Positions 33,320 through 42,675 of a stretch of DNA of 64,000 nucleotides are shown one piece after another. This DNA comes from Sva-07 sp963716235 (lineage in GTDB: Bacteria; Actinomycetota; Acidimicrobiia; Acidimicrobiales; Ilumatobacteraceae): the NCBI GenBank assembly GCA_963716235.1, contig CAVQTE010000017.1, forward strand, positions 38,112-102,111. The letters run 5' to 3'. Position numbers and translations under genes: made by a program. The first letter of the stretch is position 1. Every line of letters starts with the position of its first letter. The notes below the pieces were generated by a model. That model had not been told where the DNA came from, ran no database searches, and was given only the letters and a program-made list of their open reading frames with translations.

Positions 33320-34888
33320 ATGAGTGGGCTGCTGCGGAGCAACGTCGTCGTTGCCAGCGGCACCGCGCTGTCGAGGATCACCGGACTGTTCCGGTTGATC
33401 ATCCTCGGCTACGTGCTCGGCCAGACAGCCCTCTCCGATGCCTACCTGATCGCCAACGAGACCCCGAACATCGTCTACGAGCTGCTGCTCGGCGGCCTGC
33501 TGTCGGCCACGCTCGTGCCGTTGTTCTCGACCTTCGTCGAGACCGACGACGACGAGGCGACGAACGTGGTGCTCACGGTGTCGGTGACGCTGATGGCGGC
33601 GTTGACCGTCGTCGCCGTGATCGCCGCGCCCCTGATCTTCGGGTTGTACTCGGTCAACGTGGCCGACGGCGTCGACGCCGACCTCTACCGATCGGTCGGA
33701 ACCACTCTCGCGCGCATCTTCCTGATCCAGATCCTCTTCTACGGACTCGTCGGCCTCGCCAATGCATTCCTGAACAGCCGCCGACGGTTCTTCGCCGCTG
33801 CCTGGGCCCCGATCCTGCCGAACATCATCATCATCGCGTTCCTGCTGTCGTTGCCGAATCCGGGCTCGGCCGACTGGCAGCTGGAAGACGTGCTCTCGGA
33901 CGACCGTCTCCGTTGGACGCTCGGGCTCGGCGCAACGGTCGGGATCGCCACGATGGCGGCCGTGCTCATCCCGGCGATGTTCGCCACGGGGTTCAAGTTC
34001 CGCCCGAACTTCGACGTCCGTCACCCGGCAGTGCGCAAGCTCCTGTCGCTGTCGTTCTGGACCATCGGATTCGTCGTGGCCAACCAGGTGGCCCTCCTCG
34101 TGGTCCGCAACCTCGCCGAACCCGGATCGAGCGGTGCGAGCGCCTACATCAACGCATTCACCTTCTTCGTGCTCCCCCATGGCCTCTTGGCGGTCTCGAT
34201 CGCCACCACGTTCCAACCAGAGATGTCGCGATCGGTGGCGCGCCGCGACCGAGCGGGCTTCGTCGACCAGGCCTCACTCGGCCTCCGGATGACCGCTCTG
34301 TTCACGATCCCGGCGGGTGTGGGGATCTTCGTACTGCGTCAACCGATCATCGGAGCGCTCCTCCAGCGAGGCGAATTCAGTGCCGCCGATGCCGACGCCG
34401 CCCAACGGGCACTGGCCGGGCTGGCTCTCGGCCTCGGTGCATTCTCCATCTACATGTTCGTGCTCCGCGGTTTCTACGCCCACAAGGACACCAAGACACC
34501 GTTCAAGATCAACGTCGTCGAGAACCTCATCAACATCGTGCTCGCCTTCGTCCTCGTGGATCGCTACGGCGTGCTCGGACTCGGGCTGGCGTTTGCGCTG
34601 GCGTACCTGATCTCGTCGGTGTGGGCGATGCAGGTCCTGAGCTACAAGGTGCCGGGATTCTCCGTGCGTTCGATCCTTGCCAGCATCGGTCCGATGCTGC
34701 TCGCCGCGCTCCTGATGGCCGAAGCGGTGTGGCTGGTGACCAATCAGGTCGGCGGGAACGCCGGTCTCGATGCGGTCGTTCGGCTCGGCGTGGGTGCTGT
34801 CGTGGGAGTCGGCGTCTACCTCGGCGTGTTGTACGCACTCGGCGCCCCCGAACTCGACGCCGTCCGCCGACGCCTCCACCGGACCTGA
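33320..34888 (+). CDS. murJ: Lipid II flippase (MurJ/MviN)
   Basis: This 522-residue integral membrane protein of the MOP superfamily has about 14 hydrophobic helices. The N-terminal signature (GTALSRITGLFRLIILGYVLG, SDAYLIANETPNIVYELLLGG) is strongly conserved. It moves undecaprenyl-linked peptidoglycan precursors across the membrane. Unlike mycobacterial MviN it has no C-terminal pseudokinase domain. The neighbourhood (murJ, proB, obg) is housekeeping. Confidence 0.92.
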   Translation: MSGLLRSNVVVASGTALSRITGLFRLIILGYVLGQTALSDAYLIANETPNIVYELLLGGLLSATLVPLFSTFVETDDDEATNVVLTVSVTLMAALTVVAVIAAPLIFGLYSVNVADGVDADLYRSVGTTLARIFLIQILFYGLVGLANAFLNSRRRFFAAAWAPILPNIIIIAFLLSLPNPGSADWQLEDVLSDDRLRWTLGLGATVGIATMAAVLIPAMFATGFKFRPNFDVRHPAVRKLLSLSFWTIGFVVANQVALLVVRNLAEPGSSGASAYINAFTFFVLPHGLLAVSIATTFQPEMSRSVARRDRAGFVDQASLGLRMTALFTIPAGVGIFVLRQPIIGALLQRGEFSAADADAAQRALAGLALGLGAFSIYMFVLRGFYAHKDTKTPFKINVVENLINIVLAFVLVDRYGVLGLGLAFALAYLISSVWAMQVLSYKVPGFSVRSILASIGPMLLAALLMAEAVWLVTNQVGGNAGLDAVVRLGVGAVVGVGVYLGVLYALGAPELDAVRRRLHRT

Positions 34889-34926
34889 CAAACCACCCCG
34901 TCCCAGCCCGTCCCACCCGCTCCCAC

Positions 34927-34982
34927 CCGGTTTGCGTTGCAGTTCCATTGGCCCGCACCAACCGAAGTGCAACGCAAACCGG
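34927..34982. terminator. Inverted repeat between convergent murJ and proB
   Basis: A perfect 15-bp pair (CCGGTTTGCGTTGCA at 34927-34941 and its complement at 34968-34982) encloses a 26-base loop and ends at the base next to the proB stop codon. Its location between convergent genes suggests a bidirectional terminator, although T-tracts are absent. Confidence 0.5.
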
Positions 34983-36071
34983 TCAGGAGGGGAGGACGAC
35001 GAGATCGTCGCGATGGACCACCTCGTGGTTGACGCCTGCGGGGAGGTCGCCGGTGCGGTGCCCGAGCACGCTGCGCACCACCTCGGCATCGACGGCGACC
35101 AGTCCACGAGCGAATGCCCGGCCCGACGGACCGGCGATGTCGACCGTGTCGCCCTCGGCGAAGTCACCGTCCGCCGCCACGATGCCGGCCGGCAGGAGGC
35201 TGTTGGGCCGGTCGGTCAGCGCCCGCTCGGCACCCGCATCGACATGGACCGTTCCCATCACCTCGGCGGCGAACGCGATCCACAACTTGCGTGCCGACAA
35301 CGTGCGATCGTGCGCCTCGAACGTGGTGCCGACCAGTTCGGCCGACACCGCCCCGGCAAGCACGTCGGGGCGCGACGCCCGAGCGATCACGCTGCGCAGG
35401 CCCGACCACGACGCCATCCGCGCTGCCGTCAGCTTCGATGCCATGCCGCCACTCCCGCGCCCACTCCCGCCGGCATCGACACTGACCGCGAGCAGCGCAT
35501 CGTCCCGCCGAACCAGCGGGATCAGCGTCGCCGATGGATCGCGACGCGGATCGGCGGTGTACACGCCGTCCATGTCCGTGAGCAGCACGAGCACATCGGC
35601 ACCGACGCTGTTCGCCACCAGCGCCGCGAGGCGATCGTTGTCGCCATAGCGCAACTCGTCGTTGGCGATCGCGTCGTTCTCGTTGACCACCGGCACGCAG
35701 CCGAGCTCGAGCAACCGTTCGATCGTGCGGCGGGCGTGCAGGTACTGCGTCCGGTCGACGAAGTCGTGCGGGTCGAGGAGCACCTGCGCGCCGACCAAGC
35801 CGTGGCGAGCGAACTGCTGGTTGTAGGCCTCCACCAGGCGGCTCTGCCCGGCAGCCGAGATCGCCTGGAGCGTCGTCATGTCGGTCGGTCGGGCCGGCAG
35901 GCCGAGCGCCGCGACACCGGCCGCGACGGCCCCCGACGACACCACGATCACCTCATGGCCATCGACGCGCAACCCGGCGACCTCGTCGGCGAGCTTTGCC
36001 ATGGCCACGACATCGATCGCTCCCCCAGTGTCGGTGATCGATGCCGTGCCGATCTTCGCGACGACTCTCAT
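34983..36071 (-). CDS. proB: Glutamate 5-kinase
   Basis: This 362-residue enzyme carries out the first step of proline synthesis. The amino-acid kinase domain has VVAKIGTASI, VIVVSSGAVAAG, VVNENDAIA, YGDNDRLAALVA, LLTDMDGVYTADPR and a GGMASKLTAA loop. The usual KxGSxxL signature is K-I-G-T-A-S-I here. A C-terminal PUA domain follows (about residues 265-355, VHVDAGAERALTDRPNSLLPAGIVAADGDFAEGD and onwards). Its ATG lies 13 bases after the obg stop, the normal obg-proB order of Actinobacteria. Confidence 0.95.
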   Translation of the reverse strand: MRVVAKIGTASITDTGGAIDVVAMAKLADEVAGLRVDGHEVIVVSSGAVAAGVAALGLPARPTDMTTLQAISAAGQSRLVEAYNQQFARHGLVGAQVLLDPHDFVDRTQYLHARRTIERLLELGCVPVVNENDAIANDELRYGDNDRLAALVANSVGADVLVLLTDMDGVYTADPRRDPSATLIPLVRRDDALLAVSVDAGGSGRGSGGMASKLTAARMASWSGLRSVIARASRPDVLAGAVSAELVGTTFEAHDRTLSARKLWIAFAAEVMGTVHVDAGAERALTDRPNSLLPAGIVAADGDFAEGDTVDIAGPSGRAFARGLVAVDAEVVRSVLGHRTGDLPAGVNHEVVHRDDLVVLPS

Positions 36072-36084
36072 GGAACTCGTGCGC

Positions 36085-37341
36085 CTACAGGTCCGGCGAA
36101 TACTCGAAGCTGAACTCGCCGATCCAGATGACGTCGCCCTCGCGCGCTCCCGCCTTGGCGAGCATCTTGGGCACGCCGAGCCGGTCGAGGCGGTAGTCGA
36201 TGTACGAGAGCGCCTCGGGAGTCGTCACGTCGTTCAACGCCACGACGCGCTCGACATCGCGGCCGAGCAGACGGAACTCACCGTCGCCGACTCGTTCGAC
36301 CGCGGCGCCACTCACCTCGGGACGCAGGACGACCACGCCCTCGGCCCACTGAATCGCCTGACGGATGTCGTGCACCTGCTGAGCGAGCTGACCCACCACC
36401 TCGGAGACACCCTGGCGGGTCACCGACGACATGATCGGGCCATCCCAACCGAGTGCGGCGAGCTCGTCGGGCTGCACGCTGTCGGCCTTGGTTCCCACGG
36501 TGACGCGAGGACGCTCGAGAAGTTCGGGTTGGTATGCGCCGAGCTCGTGCAGAAGGATCCGTTCCTGTTCCTGCGGGCTGACGCCGTCCATCGAGGCGAG
36601 GTCGAGCAGGAGACACAGCACCCTGGCGCGCTCGACGTGGCGAAGGAATTGGTGACCGAGCCCCTTGCCATCGCTGGCGCCCTCGATGAGGCCAGGGATG
36701 TCGGCCACGACGAACTCGGTCTCGTCATCGACACGCACCACACCGAGATTCGGCTCGAGCGTCGTGAACGGATAGTTGGCGATCTTCGGTTTGGCAGCCG
36801 AGATCACGCTGATGAAGGTCGACTTGCCCGCATTCGGGAACCCGACGAGTGCGACATCGGCCAACAATCTGAGTTCCAGCTTGAGCCAACGCTCCTCGCC
36901 GTGCTCACCCTGTTCGGCGAAGCTCGGCGCGCGCCGTTTGTTGGACAGGAACTTGGCGTTGCCTCGGCCACCTCGACCGCCAGCGGCCGCAAGCCACCGG
37001 TCGCCGTGGTTGACCAGCTCGGCGAGCATGTCGCCGCTGTACATGTCGAACACGACGGTGCCCATCGGCACCGTGATCTCCATCGACTCACCGCGCCGAC
37101 CGTGGAGGTCCTTGCCCTTGCCGTGCACGCCGTCGCCCGCACGCCGGTGCGGGTGGTCGCGGAAGGCCAGCAGCGACGACACGTTGTGGTCGGCGACGAG
37201 CCAGATGTTGCCACCGTTACCACCGTCGCCTCCGTTGGGCCCGCCCATCGACTCGGGTCCTTCCCGACGGAAACTGACGCAGCCCGCGCCGCCGTCACCT
37301 CCACGAACGTTCAGTTGGCACTCGTCGACGAACTGCGACAT
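36085..37341 (-). CDS. obg: GTPase Obg/CgtA
   Basis: This 418-residue ribosome-associated GTPase has a Gly-rich Obg fold at the N-terminus (FVDECQLNVRGGDGGAGCVS, GGDGGNGGNIWL). The G domain has GFPNAGKST (P-loop), switch II DIPGLIEGAS and G4 VGTKAD (TKAD instead of NKxD). A C-terminal OCT domain occupies residues 345-418. It acts in 50S subunit maturation and stress control. The start at 37341 is supported by a minus-strand TAGCCT box ending 7 nt before. Confidence 0.95.
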   Translation of the reverse strand: MSQFVDECQLNVRGGDGGAGCVSFRREGPESMGGPNGGDGGNGGNIWLVADHNVSSLLAFRDHPHRRAGDGVHGKGKDLHGRRGESMEITVPMGTVVFDMYSGDMLAELVNHGDRWLAAAGGRGGRGNAKFLSNKRRAPSFAEQGEHGEERWLKLELRLLADVALVGFPNAGKSTFISVISAAKPKIANYPFTTLEPNLGVVRVDDETEFVVADIPGLIEGASDGKGLGHQFLRHVERARVLCLLLDLASMDGVSPQEQERILLHELGAYQPELLERPRVTVGTKADSVQPDELAALGWDGPIMSSVTRQGVSEVVGQLAQQVHDIRQAIQWAEGVVVLRPEVSGAAVERVGDGEFRLLGRDVERVVALNDVTTPEALSYIDYRLDRLGVPKMLAKAGAREGDVIWIGEFSFEYSPDL

Positions 37342-37348
37342 TCCCGTG

Positions 37349-37354
37349 AGGCTA
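37349..37354 (-). promoter_or_regulatory. -10 box (TAGCCT) of obg-proB
   Basis: TAGCCT on the minus strand ends 7 nt before the obg ATG; leaderless initiation is likely. It is divergent with the dgt promoter 26 bases away. Confidence 0.45.
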
Positions 37355-37379
37355 ACGCCGTCAGTCGGATGGCATCTCG

Positions 37380-37385
37380 TATCGT
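37380..37385 (+). promoter_or_regulatory. -10 box (TATCGT) of dgt
   Basis: TATCGT ends exactly 7 nt before the dgt ATG at 37393 and selects this start over the open frame that continues far upstream through obg and proB. Confidence 0.45.
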
Positions 37386-37392
37386 TTCGGCA

Positions 37393-38583
37393 ATGACCGG
37401 CCTTCCGTTCCCCGACTCGGCTGCCGATCGCGCCGATCGGTGGGCGGCCACGATGACCGGCCACGGCGCCGACGACATCGTCGTTGCGCACGCGGACTCG
37501 ACGGCGACGGTCGGTGAGGCAGTCGTGCGCACACGCGAAACCCGCGAGGAGGCCGAGTCGCAACTGCTCGCCACCAACGCAACACGCGCCGCGGGCGCAG
37601 GCAATCGTGGCGTCGAGGAATCTCCTGATCCGTATCGCACGTGCTTCGAACGTGACCGTGACCGCATCCTGCACGACTCGTCGTTCCGACGTCTCGCCGG
37701 CAAGACGCAGGTCTTCGTGTTCCCGGACGATCACCAGCGCACCCGCATGACCCATGCGCTCGAAGTGGCCCAGGTCGCCCGTTCGGTCGGCGATGCGCTC
37801 AGCCTGAACGTCCCGCTCATCGAGGCCATGGCCCTCGGCCACGACTGCGGCCATGGGCCCGGCGGCCACGCCAGCGAGGATGCCCTGTCGCCGTACCTCG
37901 ACGGCGGGTTCGACCATGCCCCGTGGGGCGCTGACGTCACGTTGCGGCCGCTCAACCTGTGCTCAGAGACGCTCGATGGCATCCGCAACCACTCGTGGAG
38001 CCTGCCCGCACCGCAGACCCCGGAGGGCGAAGTCGTGTCGTGGGCCGACCGGATCGCGTACGTCTGTCACGATTTCGAGGATGCGGTCGCTGCCGGCATC
38101 GTCACCGCCGACATGCTGCCGCCGATCGTCGCCGAGCAGTGCGGACGCGACCGATCTCGTCAGCTCGGCACGTTCGTGCGAGCGATGGTCGAGACGACGA
38201 CGGCGACCGGCCGGATCGGGATGTCACCCGGGGTCGCCGACGCCCTCACGGCGTTCCGCCGGTTCAACTACGAACACATCTACCTCCGCCCGGCCAGCCA
38301 GCAACAGGCGAGCGCCGTCGTCTCACTCCTGCGCGCGCTCGTCGAGCACTACGCCGACCGGCCCCATGCCATCCCCGCCCAGACCGTGGCCGCCGCACTG
38401 GGTGAGCAGGCGAAGGGGCAGCTCGACGCCGGGAGCACGGAGGCCTTACGGGCGGCGGTCGCCTATGTCGCTGGGATGACCGACCGGTTCGCGTGCCAGG
38501 AAGGCCTGGCACACCTGTCGTGGGATCCCGCCAAGCTGCCCCAGGGGATCGGCGTCAGTGCGTTCCGAGGTACATGGCCCTGA
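37393..38583 (+). CDS. dgt: dNTP triphosphohydrolase (Dgt-like HD-domain protein)
   Basis: This 396-residue HD-domain phosphohydrolase has the entry motif RILHDSSFRRLAGKTQVF and metal ligands in RTRMTHALEVAQVARS (His), MALGHDCGHGPGGHASED (His-Asp) and SWADRIAYVCHD (Asp). It hydrolyses dNTPs to the nucleoside and triphosphate, controlling nucleotide pools. An N-terminal low-homology extension of about 75 residues precedes the HD core. The last 29 bases overlap the convergent membrane-protein gene. Confidence 0.88.
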   Translation: MTGLPFPDSAADRADRWAATMTGHGADDIVVAHADSTATVGEAVVRTRETREEAESQLLATNATRAAGAGNRGVEESPDPYRTCFERDRDRILHDSSFRRLAGKTQVFVFPDDHQRTRMTHALEVAQVARSVGDALSLNVPLIEAMALGHDCGHGPGGHASEDALSPYLDGGFDHAPWGADVTLRPLNLCSETLDGIRNHSWSLPAPQTPEGEVVSWADRIAYVCHDFEDAVAAGIVTADMLPPIVAEQCGRDRSRQLGTFVRAMVETTTATGRIGMSPGVADALTAFRRFNYEHIYLRPASQQQASAVVSLLRALVEHYADRPHAIPAQTVAAALGEQAKGQLDAGSTEALRAAVAYVAGMTDRFACQEGLAHLSWDPAKLPQGIGVSAFRGTWP

Positions 38584-38926
38584 TGCCGAGGCCCATGATG
38601 AACAGGCTGCCCAGTCCGTACAACAGGTGCACCTTGTCCTTCACGAACGGGCTCCCCCGGTAGCTGTAGAGGATGCCGACGGCAACGATCGCGCTGAAGC
38701 CGTACAGGGCGTGGAACTGGTCGAGTTCGATGTCGTAGCGATTGACCATCAACACCCCGACGATGGCGATTGCGAACACCGACAGTTGCGCCACGCCGAT
38801 CGCCCACCACAGCGGGCGAACCCGAAGTACCGGCACGTACTGAGCGACGAGCGCCCAGATGCCCACGGCAGCATTGGCCGACACCAGGAACCAGGCGAGC
38901 GCTTCGTGCAGGTCGTTCAGGGTCAA
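38555..38926 (-). CDS. Small four-helix membrane protein, unknown function
   Basis: This 123-residue protein has four hydrophobic helices, at about residues 8-30, 40-62, 74-90 and 100-118 (VGIWALVAQYVPVL, LSVFAIAIVGVLMV, YGFSAIVAVGILYSY, LLYGLGSLFIMGLG). There is no recognised domain. The first possible start is TTG at 38926 (MTLNDLHEALAW...), 23 bases after the lipoprotein gene stops. It probably belongs to that transcript. The 3' end overlaps dgt antisense. Confidence 0.65.
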   Translation of the reverse strand: MTLNDLHEALAWFLVSANAAVGIWALVAQYVPVLRVRPLWWAIGVAQLSVFAIAIVGVLMVNRYDIELDQFHALYGFSAIVAVGILYSYRGSPFVKDKVHLLYGLGSLFIMGLGIRAMYLGTH

Positions 38927-38949
38927 GGGTCTGCGCGATCTCGCTCCGG

Positions 38950-39684
38950 CTAGATGCCGCAGTCGTCGCCGCCGATGATCGCCGTGACCGTGGCGGCATC
39001 GTCGACACCCGTGAGGAACCCCCGCAGACTGTCGTTGACGATGAAGAACGGCGGGGTGAAGTCGTCCTCGGGGAGGATCTGCGCTGCGGGATACGCCGCC
39101 GTGACGTCGACGACACGCGACCCGATCATCACGCCGCGGCTCGTCATCAGTCCGGCGGGAGCCGCCCCGATCTCGGCCTGATCGCCGTAGGTGTACCCGA
39201 AGAAGTGACGACGGCCCTGCACCACGGACGACACATCACCGAACAGCAGTGTCAGGACGCCCCACGACACCCGCCTGAGTTCGCTGCCCGAGCAGATCCC
39301 GATGGTCAACGGATCGACCCAGCCGGTGTCGTTCGTGGGCTCGCCGAGATAGGACCCGAGATAGGCGATCACCCCGTCGGGTTCAGCTCCGAACCCGGCG
39401 GTTCCGATGCCGTCACCGCTGAGCACCAGCGCGAGCACTGCCGGATCGACGACCGTGGTCGAGGGTTGGACGATCGTCGAGGTGGTGGACGTGGTGGTTG
39501 TGGTCGTCGATGTGGTGGTGGTCGTCGATGTCGTCGACGTCGAGGATGGCGGAGTGGTCGTGGGGAGCAGCGTGAACTCGGTCGTGGTCTCGCTCGCCGA
39601 CTCGTCGGACCCACCACATGCGGTGGCGAGCAGGCCAACTACCACCAATCCAGCTACCAATCGCCGATTCATGCTCGCCATCAT
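38950..39684 (-). CDS. Putative lipoprotein with Ser/Thr-rich linker
   Basis: This 244-residue protein has signal peptide MNRRLVAGLVVVGLLATACGG with lipobox LATAC, so it should be exported and lipidated. A low-complexity Thr/Ser linker follows at about residues 30-75 (TSTTSTTTTTSTTTTTT) and then a globular domain of about 160 residues (GIGTAGFGAEPDGVIAYLGSYLGEP, CSGSELRRVSWGVLTLLFGD). The globular part resembles hypothetical actinobacterial cell-envelope domains only. ATG 39684, 39681 and 39672 are all possible starts. The repetitive DNA at about 39470-39570 simply encodes the linker. Confidence 0.75.
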   Translation of the reverse strand: MMASMNRRLVAGLVVVGLLATACGGSDESASETTTEFTLLPTTTPPSSTSTTSTTTTTSTTTTTTSTTSTIVQPSTTVVDPAVLALVLSGDGIGTAGFGAEPDGVIAYLGSYLGEPTNDTGWVDPLTIGICSGSELRRVSWGVLTLLFGDVSSVVQGRRHFFGYTYGDQAEIGAAPAGLMTSRGVMIGSRVVDVTAAYPAAQILPEDDFTPPFFIVNDSLRGFLTGVDDAATVTAIIGGDDCGI

Positions 39685-39719
39685 GGTCCAGTGTTGCCGA
39701 CGAGACGGGGATCTCCCGG

Positions 39720-40532
39720 TCAGGTCGGCTCGAAGATCCAGCCTCGCCTGACGGGCGGCCGGGCGTCGTGTTCGATGAACCACTCGGTGCCGAACACCAT
39801 CGCGAACACCTCGTCGGGCATGTCGAAGAAGAACGACGTGTCGGAGATCTGGCTGCGATGGCAGCGAATCCCCGCACGCTTGGCCGCGAGGTGCTCCGTC
39901 ACGTCGACGGCCAACGTGAGGTCGGCCTCCAGCATGCCCATCGGGTTGCCGTCGTCGGCAGGACCGTGCGGATCGAAGTCGCCGTCGGCGCCGTCGGGGG
40001 CTTCGACGCCTGCGTCGCGCATCGCCTGGATCATCTGGGCGAAGGCGTCGCGGTTCATGGTCGCCTCGAGCACCCGCACGGACGGCACGAGGCGTCCCGC
40101 TGCCGACCCGACGCGGTGCACCGCGATGTGGTCGGGATGGCCGTAGTTGCCGTGCCAGTCGTAGATGGTCAGGACCTCGGCGGATTCCTCGCGCAGCACT
40201 GCTGCCAGTCGCTCGGCGGCCTCGTCGAGGTCGGCACGCAGGAAGCTCGCAGGATCGCCGTTCTGCTCCCATCCGGTCATGCCCGAATCGGTGTAGCCGA
40301 GCCACACGATCCGGGCCACACCGAGCGCTGCAGCCGACGCTTCGGTCTCGACGCGTCGGCGATCGACGAGCGTCTCGCCGGGCGCGAGGTCGTCGGGCAC
40401 CTCACCGTGATCGCCGTTCGTTGCCACGACCAGGACCACCCGGTGCCCCTCGGCCGCGGCGCGCGCGATGGTGCCACCGGTGCTGATGACCTCATCGTCG
40501 GGATGGGCGTGGAAGCAGACCAGCGTTGCCAT
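39720..40532 (-). CDS. PIG-L family deacetylase (LmbE-like)
   Basis: This 270-residue zinc-dependent N-deacetylase has metal motif FHAHPDDEV near the N-terminus and the second His in DWHGNYGHPDHIAVHR. The overall layout resembles the MshB/Mca enzymes of mycothiol metabolism and antibiotic-pathway LmbE proteins. Which substrate it uses cannot be decided. It starts 2 bases after the racemase gene on the same strand, so it is cotranscribed with it. A detoxifying amidase role would fit but is inference. Confidence 0.85.
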   Translation of the reverse strand: MATLVCFHAHPDDEVISTGGTIARAAAEGHRVVLVVATNGDHGEVPDDLAPGETLVDRRRVETEASAAALGVARIVWLGYTDSGMTGWEQNGDPASFLRADLDEAAERLAAVLREESAEVLTIYDWHGNYGHPDHIAVHRVGSAAGRLVPSVRVLEATMNRDAFAQMIQAMRDAGVEAPDGADGDFDPHGPADDGNPMGMLEADLTLAVDVTEHLAAKRAGIRCHRSQISDTSFFFDMPDEVFAMVFGTEWFIEHDARPPVRRGWIFEPT

Positions 40533-40534
40533 GC

Positions 40535-41707
40535 TCAGCCGGCCGCCGGCTCGGCCTGTTTCACCGCTCCCGACGATTCCCACGACTCGATGACGTCGGC
40601 ACCGACACCCCACTCGCTGAGCACCTCGCGGGTGTGGGCACCGGCGAACGCAGGTGGCATCGACACCTCCGGCACGGTACGGCTGAACCGTGGGGCGGGC
40701 GCTGGCTGGGTGGTTCCGGCGATGTCGATGAACGTGTTGCGTTCCACGTTGTGCGGATGCCGGGCCGCCTCGCCCATCGTGAGCACGGGGGCGAAGCACA
40801 CGTCGGTCGCTTCCATGATCTCGCACCACTCGGCTCGCGACTTCTGGGCGAAGACCTCGGTCAGCCGGGACTTCAACGCCGGCCACTCGGCCTTGTCCAT
40901 CTGTCGGGCGAACTGCTCGTCACCCTCGAGACCGGTGAGGCGGAGCAGCTCGGCGTAGAACTGCGGCTCGATCGATCCGAGTGAGATGTACTCGCCGTCG
41001 CTGCAGCGGTACACGTCGTAGAAGTGGGCGCCGGTGTCGAGCAGGTTCGTGCCTCGAGCGTTCTCGTCGTGCATGCCGATCGACCGGAATGCCCAGAACA
41101 TCGACATGAGCACTGCGGCACCGTCGACCATGGCCGTGTCGACCACTTGGCCCTGGCCACTGCGCTGCGCTTCCAGGAGGGCACACACCACGCCGTAGGC
41201 GAGGAACATGCCGCCGCCGCCGAAGTCGCCGACCATGTTGAGCGGCGGTACCGGCGCCTCGCCGGCACGGCCGAAGTGCGCTAGGGCGCCGGCGAGCGAG
41301 ATGTAGTTGATGTCGTGGCCGGCGGCCTGGGCGTACGGGCCCTCCTGCCCCCAGCCGGTCATCCGCCCGAACACGAGCTTCGGGTTGCGGGCGAGACACT
41401 CGTCGGGGCCGACGCCGAGACGTTCCATCACGCCCGGGCGGAACCCTTCGATGAGCGCATCGGCCGACTCGACGAGGCTCAGCAGCGCCTCCACTCCGTC
41501 CGGGTGCTTCAGGTCGATCGCCACGTTGCGGCGGCCGCGCAGCAAGACGTCGTAGTGCGCCCCCTCGGGCAGCGGTCCGCGAACCGCACCGGCGCGTTCG
41601 ACACGAACCACTTCGGCACCCATGTCGGCGAGCAGCATCGCCGCGAACGGCCCCGGGCCGATGCCGGCGATTTCGATGATGCGGTATCCGGTCAGTGGTC
41701 CAGCCAT
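40535..41707 (-). CDS. CaiB/BaiF CoA-transferase family, alpha-methylacyl-CoA racemase type
   Basis: This 390-residue protein starts GYRIIEIAGIGPGPFAAMLLADMGAEVVRVER, the family N-terminus. It has the racemase catalytic pair, His in QAAGHDINYISLAGAL and Asp in NMVGDFGGGGMFLAYGV. These residues distinguish alpha-methylacyl-CoA racemases (AMACR/Mcr) from CoA-transferases, which use a different Asp. It would epimerise 2-methyl-branched acyl-CoA esters from sterol or branched lipid side chains before beta-oxidation, in line with the P450/MaoC region. Confidence 0.88.
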   Translation of the reverse strand: MAGPLTGYRIIEIAGIGPGPFAAMLLADMGAEVVRVERAGAVRGPLPEGAHYDVLLRGRRNVAIDLKHPDGVEALLSLVESADALIEGFRPGVMERLGVGPDECLARNPKLVFGRMTGWGQEGPYAQAAGHDINYISLAGALAHFGRAGEAPVPPLNMVGDFGGGGMFLAYGVVCALLEAQRSGQGQVVDTAMVDGAAVLMSMFWAFRSIGMHDENARGTNLLDTGAHFYDVYRCSDGEYISLGSIEPQFYAELLRLTGLEGDEQFARQMDKAEWPALKSRLTEVFAQKSRAEWCEIMEATDVCFAPVLTMGEAARHPHNVERNTFIDIAGTTQPAPAPRFSRTVPEVSMPPAFAGAHTREVLSEWGVGADVIESWESSGAVKQAEPAAG

Positions 41708-41711
41708 GTTG

Positions 41712-42620
41712 TCAGCTCCGATTCGTGGATGAGTGGTTGATCATGCTGGCGCGGACGTGGCCGCCGATGGCTTCGGCGAGGACGGGCCAGAGGGGTGCCG
41801 GGTGGTCATGGCCCATGTCGGCCAACAGCAGATAGCGCGATCCGGGGACGAGTTCGGCGGTGCGTTCGCCGCCTTCCGGGGTGATCAGGGTGTCGTCACG
41901 GCCGTGGATCACGAGCATGGGAACCTCCAGCGCCGCGAGCCCCGTGCTTCGGTCGCCCGATGCATAGATGGCAGCGAGCTGGCGGGTGGCCCCTTCGGGA
42001 TAGAAACAACGGTCGTACTGTGCAGCCGCCAGCTCCAGCAGCCAGTTCGGGTCGAGGTACTTCTTCGACGCCCAGATCCTCGAGTTCAGCGAGGCAGCGA
42101 TGTAGTCGTCACGATCGGGCGGAGGCGGCGCGAGCAACGCCTCGCGGGCCTCCGGTGTGGGTCGGCCGACGCGAGGGTCGCCGGGACTGCTCATCACCGA
42201 CGTGACGCTCGCGATCCGCCGGGGATGCTCGATCGCCATCGTCTGCACGATCATCCCGCCCATCGAGTTGCCGACGATGTGTGCCCGATCGATCCCGAGA
42301 TGGTCGAGTAGTCCGATGCCGTCGGCGGCCATGTCCGACAACGTGTACGGCACCGGCGGGATCGGATCACCCTGCAGTGATGCCGTCAGGACGGCGCCGG
42401 GCGACACGCGCTGGCCGTCGAGCTTGCTCGACAAGCCCACGTCACGGTTGTCGAACTGGATCACGAAGAGGCCTTGAGCGACCAACTGATCGATGTAGCC
42501 CTGCTGCCACGAGATGAGCTGGCTCGTGTATCCGTTGACGACCAGCAGCGGCGGGTCGGCCGGATCACCGGTGGTGACGTACTCGAGTTCGATCCCCGTC
42601 GGGAGTACAGCGCGTGGCAT
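41712..42620 (-). CDS. Alpha/beta-fold hydrolase
   Basis: This 302-residue hydrolase starts at ATG 42620 (MPRAVLPTGIELEY). It has the oxyanion region LLVVNGYTSQLISW, nucleophile elbow VGNSMGGMIVQ, acid region VIHGRDDTLITPEGG and catalytic His in MGHDHPAPLW. It resembles the aclacinomycin methylesterase/RdmC-like group (FDNRDVGLSS motif). The substrate is unknown. It precedes the racemase by 4 bases and is probably cotranscribed. Confidence 0.88.
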   Translation of the reverse strand: MPRAVLPTGIELEYVTTGDPADPPLLVVNGYTSQLISWQQGYIDQLVAQGLFVIQFDNRDVGLSSKLDGQRVSPGAVLTASLQGDPIPPVPYTLSDMAADGIGLLDHLGIDRAHIVGNSMGGMIVQTMAIEHPRRIASVTSVMSSPGDPRVGRPTPEAREALLAPPPPDRDDYIAASLNSRIWASKKYLDPNWLLELAAAQYDRCFYPEGATRQLAAIYASGDRSTGLAALEVPMLVIHGRDDTLITPEGGERTAELVPGSRYLLLADMGHDHPAPLWPVLAEAIGGHVRASMINHSSTNRS

Positions 42621-42675
42621 GGGACGAGTGTTGCAGAGTGATTCGGACCGTCGGCAAACGGAGCCACCACGTGGT

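Noticed and set aside
33205..35649. Very long open frame overlapping murJ on the same strand
   Set aside because: It is a +2 shadow of murJ and the antisense of proB, rich in Arg and Pro, with no recognisable domain.
35878..37392. Long open frame upstream of and in frame with dgt
   Set aside because: It is antisense to proB and obg, has no family features, and the dgt promoter box and HD-domain start support ATG 37393; high-GC DNA gives long antisense frames.
39470..39570. Possible tandem-repeat locus or CRISPR-like array
   Set aside because: The GTGGTGGTCGTCGAT-type repeats are irregular and simply encode the Thr/Ser-rich linker of the lipoprotein; no spacers exist.
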